Shown: positions 62,217 to 64,000 of the stretch, one piece after another
How positions within the stretch are numbered: the stretch's first letter is position 1
How the letters are laid out: each line of letters starts with the position of its first letter
DNA from: an uncultured Saprospiraceae bacterium
GTDB taxonomy: Bacteria; Bacteroidota; Bacteroidia; Chitinophagales; Saprospiraceae
Assembly (NCBI GenBank): GCA_937951615.1
Contig: CALFBH010000096.1
Coordinates: 1 to 64,000 of the forward strand
DNA length: 64,000 nucleotides
Direction of reading: 5' to 3'
Program-made: the position numbers and the translations under genes
Notes under the pieces: model-generated
Database searches by the model: none
Seen by the model: only the letters and a program-made list of their open reading frames with translations
What the model was told of the DNA's origin: nothing

Positions 62217-63464
62217 TCATGGAACCGCAACCCGAGGATCAAGAATCGCATAAAACACATCCACCAAAATGTTGATGATGACAAAAACAAAGGCAGCAAA
62301 CAAAACAGAACCCAGCACAACAGGCAGGTCATAATCCACCAATGCATTGATGGTCAGTAAGCCCAATCCATTGAAATTGAAGACCTTTTCTACGAAAAAT
62401 GCACCGGCGAGCAGACTGGCAAACCAGCCAGAGGCAGCTGTCAAAACGGGATTCAGGGCATTGCGTAAAGCATGTTTGAAAATAACCGCATAAAAAGACA
62501 AGCCCTTTGCCCGTGCGGTGCGAATATAATCCTCATTCAAGACATCAAGCATCGACGAACGGGTCAGTTGGGTAATCAGTGCAACAGGACGAATGCCCAA
62601 CGCAATAGCAGGTAGAATGAGGTTTTTCCACACAAATATTTTTTCTCCAGTGAAATTATCAACATCCGTCAGCCCGCCCTGAATGTTGAGTCCAGTATAA
62701 GGTCCGAGATAATAACCGAAAATAATGGCAATGATAATTCCAGTCACATAGCTCGGCAGCGAGTAGCCCAGCGTAGAGATAATGACGGCAAAATTATCAA
62801 ACCAAGAGTATTGTTTGAGCGAAGCAATGATGCCCAGCACCACGCCAATCAAGATGCCAAAAAACATAGCCGTAGCAGCGAGAATAAGGGTTTGAGGAAT
62901 CGCTTCTGCCAGCATATCGGACACTTTTCTACCGCTTTGGAAGGACTCGCGCAGGTGAGGTGTTTTGGCGACCAGCACTTGTTTCCCGAAATGAATCAAC
63001 TTAAAAAACTGGTATTTATTGGAATTATAATCGCTGTTTTCATGGATGGAAATAGGGGAGATGTCATTCAAGTACAAACGAAACTGCGTGGTCAGTGGCT
63101 TGTCCAGCCCAATTTCTTTTTGTTTCTGCTCAATCATGGCTGCATCGGCGTTTTGTCCGAAAGTCAGTTGTGCCGGATCGACAGGAGCGAGATAAATAAT
63201 GGAAAGAATAATCAGCGTGACCAGCAAAATGACAATTGCGCCATAGCCGAGCCGTTTGGCTATGAAAGCAGGATGTTGCGCAGCAAAGCGAAGAAAAGAC
63301 AGACCTGCTACCAGTCCGCCCGTCAGCAATAATGCGCCAATAAGGTCAAACTTTCTGGCGACCAAAACAATCAGGAACAACACAATGGCTATTCCCCCTT
63401 TCAACATGGCGGGAGTCAATTTTTTGATGATAATCTTTTTTGCTTTTAGCAAAAAAAATAACAA
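62217..63464 (-). CDS. Peptide-type ABC transporter permease (DppB/OppB family)
   Basis: This inner-membrane permease of a binding-protein-dependent dipeptide/oligopeptide importer has 415 residues. A normal DppB core (about 75-415) contains KRLGYGAIVILLVTLIILSIIYLAPVDPA and KEIGLDKPLTTQF. The binding-protein-transport signature is TARAKGLSFYAVIFKHALRNALNPVLT, and the end is FYAILDPRV. An N-terminal extension of about 70 residues with two extra hydrophobic segments precedes it; a start at residue 20 (MLKGGIAIV) is also possible. A large periplasmic loop (about 110-185) is typical of Bacteroidota members. No dppC, ATPase or binding-protein gene is adjacent: downstream is only an SDR fragment, so the operon seems broken or split. 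Confidence 0.88.
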   Translation of the reverse strand: MLFFLLKAKKIIIKKLTPAMLKGGIAIVLFLIVLVARKFDLIGALLLTGGLVAGLSFLRFAAQHPAFIAKRLGYGAIVILLVTLIILSIIYLAPVDPAQLTFGQNADAAMIEQKQKEIGLDKPLTTQFRLYLNDISPISIHENSDYNSNKYQFFKLIHFGKQVLVAKTPHLRESFQSGRKVSDMLAEAIPQTLILAATAMFFGILIGVVLGIIASLKQYSWFDNFAVIISTLGYSLPSYVTGIIIAIIFGYYLGPYTGLNIQGGLTDVDNFTGEKIFVWKNLILPAIALGIRPVALITQLTRSSMLDVLNEDYIRTARAKGLSFYAVIFKHALRNALNPVLTAASGWFASLLAGAFFVEKVFNFNGLGLLTINALVDYDLPVVLGSVLFAAFVFVIINILVDVFYAILDPRVAVP

Positions 63465-63493
63465 ATAAGAAGAGAATCATAAACACGTATAAT

Positions 63494-64000
<507 letters not shown>

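Overview
The window looks like a chromosomal segment of a Bacteroidota bacterium, most likely a Saprospiria-type relative (inference from protein families, not from a 16S gene). The evidence is a SusC/SusD pair, several proteins with type IX secretion (T9SS) C-terminal sorting domains, FG-GAP/ASPIC-UnbV lipoproteins, LytS/LytTR two-component signalling, promoters with the Bacteroidota -7 box TAnnTTTG, and an absence of Shine-Dalgarno sequences. No rRNA, tRNA, CRISPR array, integrase or intact insertion sequence was found.

Layout. Positions 330-1142 hold a diadenylate cyclase (cdaA). Positions 1411-18264 form a fructan/sucrose-type utilization locus, all on the plus strand: SusC, SusD, two large FG-GAP/ASPIC lipoproteins, an SSS symporter, an MFS sugar porter and a GH32 fructosidase lipoprotein. 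Positions 18271-18728 carry two inverted-repeat elements, one with a 9-base target-site duplication. They are followed by a small membrane protein and a secreted GH74-like beta-propeller (minus strand). Positions 22134-24749 hold a NACHT NTPase, a candidate NLR-like antiphage protein, and a DUF4272 protein, bounded by repeats. Positions 25113-28953 hold an S24/LexA-like repressor, a glucosaminidase, an odd lipoprotein-HTH chimera, a TauE/SafE permease and a second glucosaminidase that has lost its catalytic Glu. A metallophosphatase and a Uma2-family protein follow.

Positions 31121-33745 (minus) are a TPP-riboswitch operon: NTF2-like protein, thiS, thiC. thiG lies alone 20 kb away. Positions 34011-38030 encode two secreted proteins, one a GH16 glucanase with two CBM-like modules. 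Positions 38104-41575 (minus) hold a Lys/Pro-rich secreted protein, a small lipoprotein and a three-gene ABC exporter. Positions 41896-45529 (minus) hold a tandem pair of tail-fibre-like surface proteins, a short T9SS protein and an EGF-containing lipoprotein. Positions 45818-49389 (minus) hold a LytTR regulator, a phospholipase-A2-like lipoprotein and a LytS-type kinase. After these come a T9SS beta-propeller, tex, thiG, an ATPase fused to a PD-(D/E)XK-like domain, a DsbA-family oxidoreductase and smc. The right end holds a DUF6155 protein, an orphan antitoxin-like protein, a short-chain dehydrogenase remnant, an orphan dppB-like permease and a fatty acid hydroxylase cut by the window edge.

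A striking feature is the density of dispersed palindromic and inverted-repeat elements in intergenic DNA. Several families occur two or three times here, and one has entered a coding sequence in frame (11526-11588). All functional calls are by reading motifs; no database search was possible.
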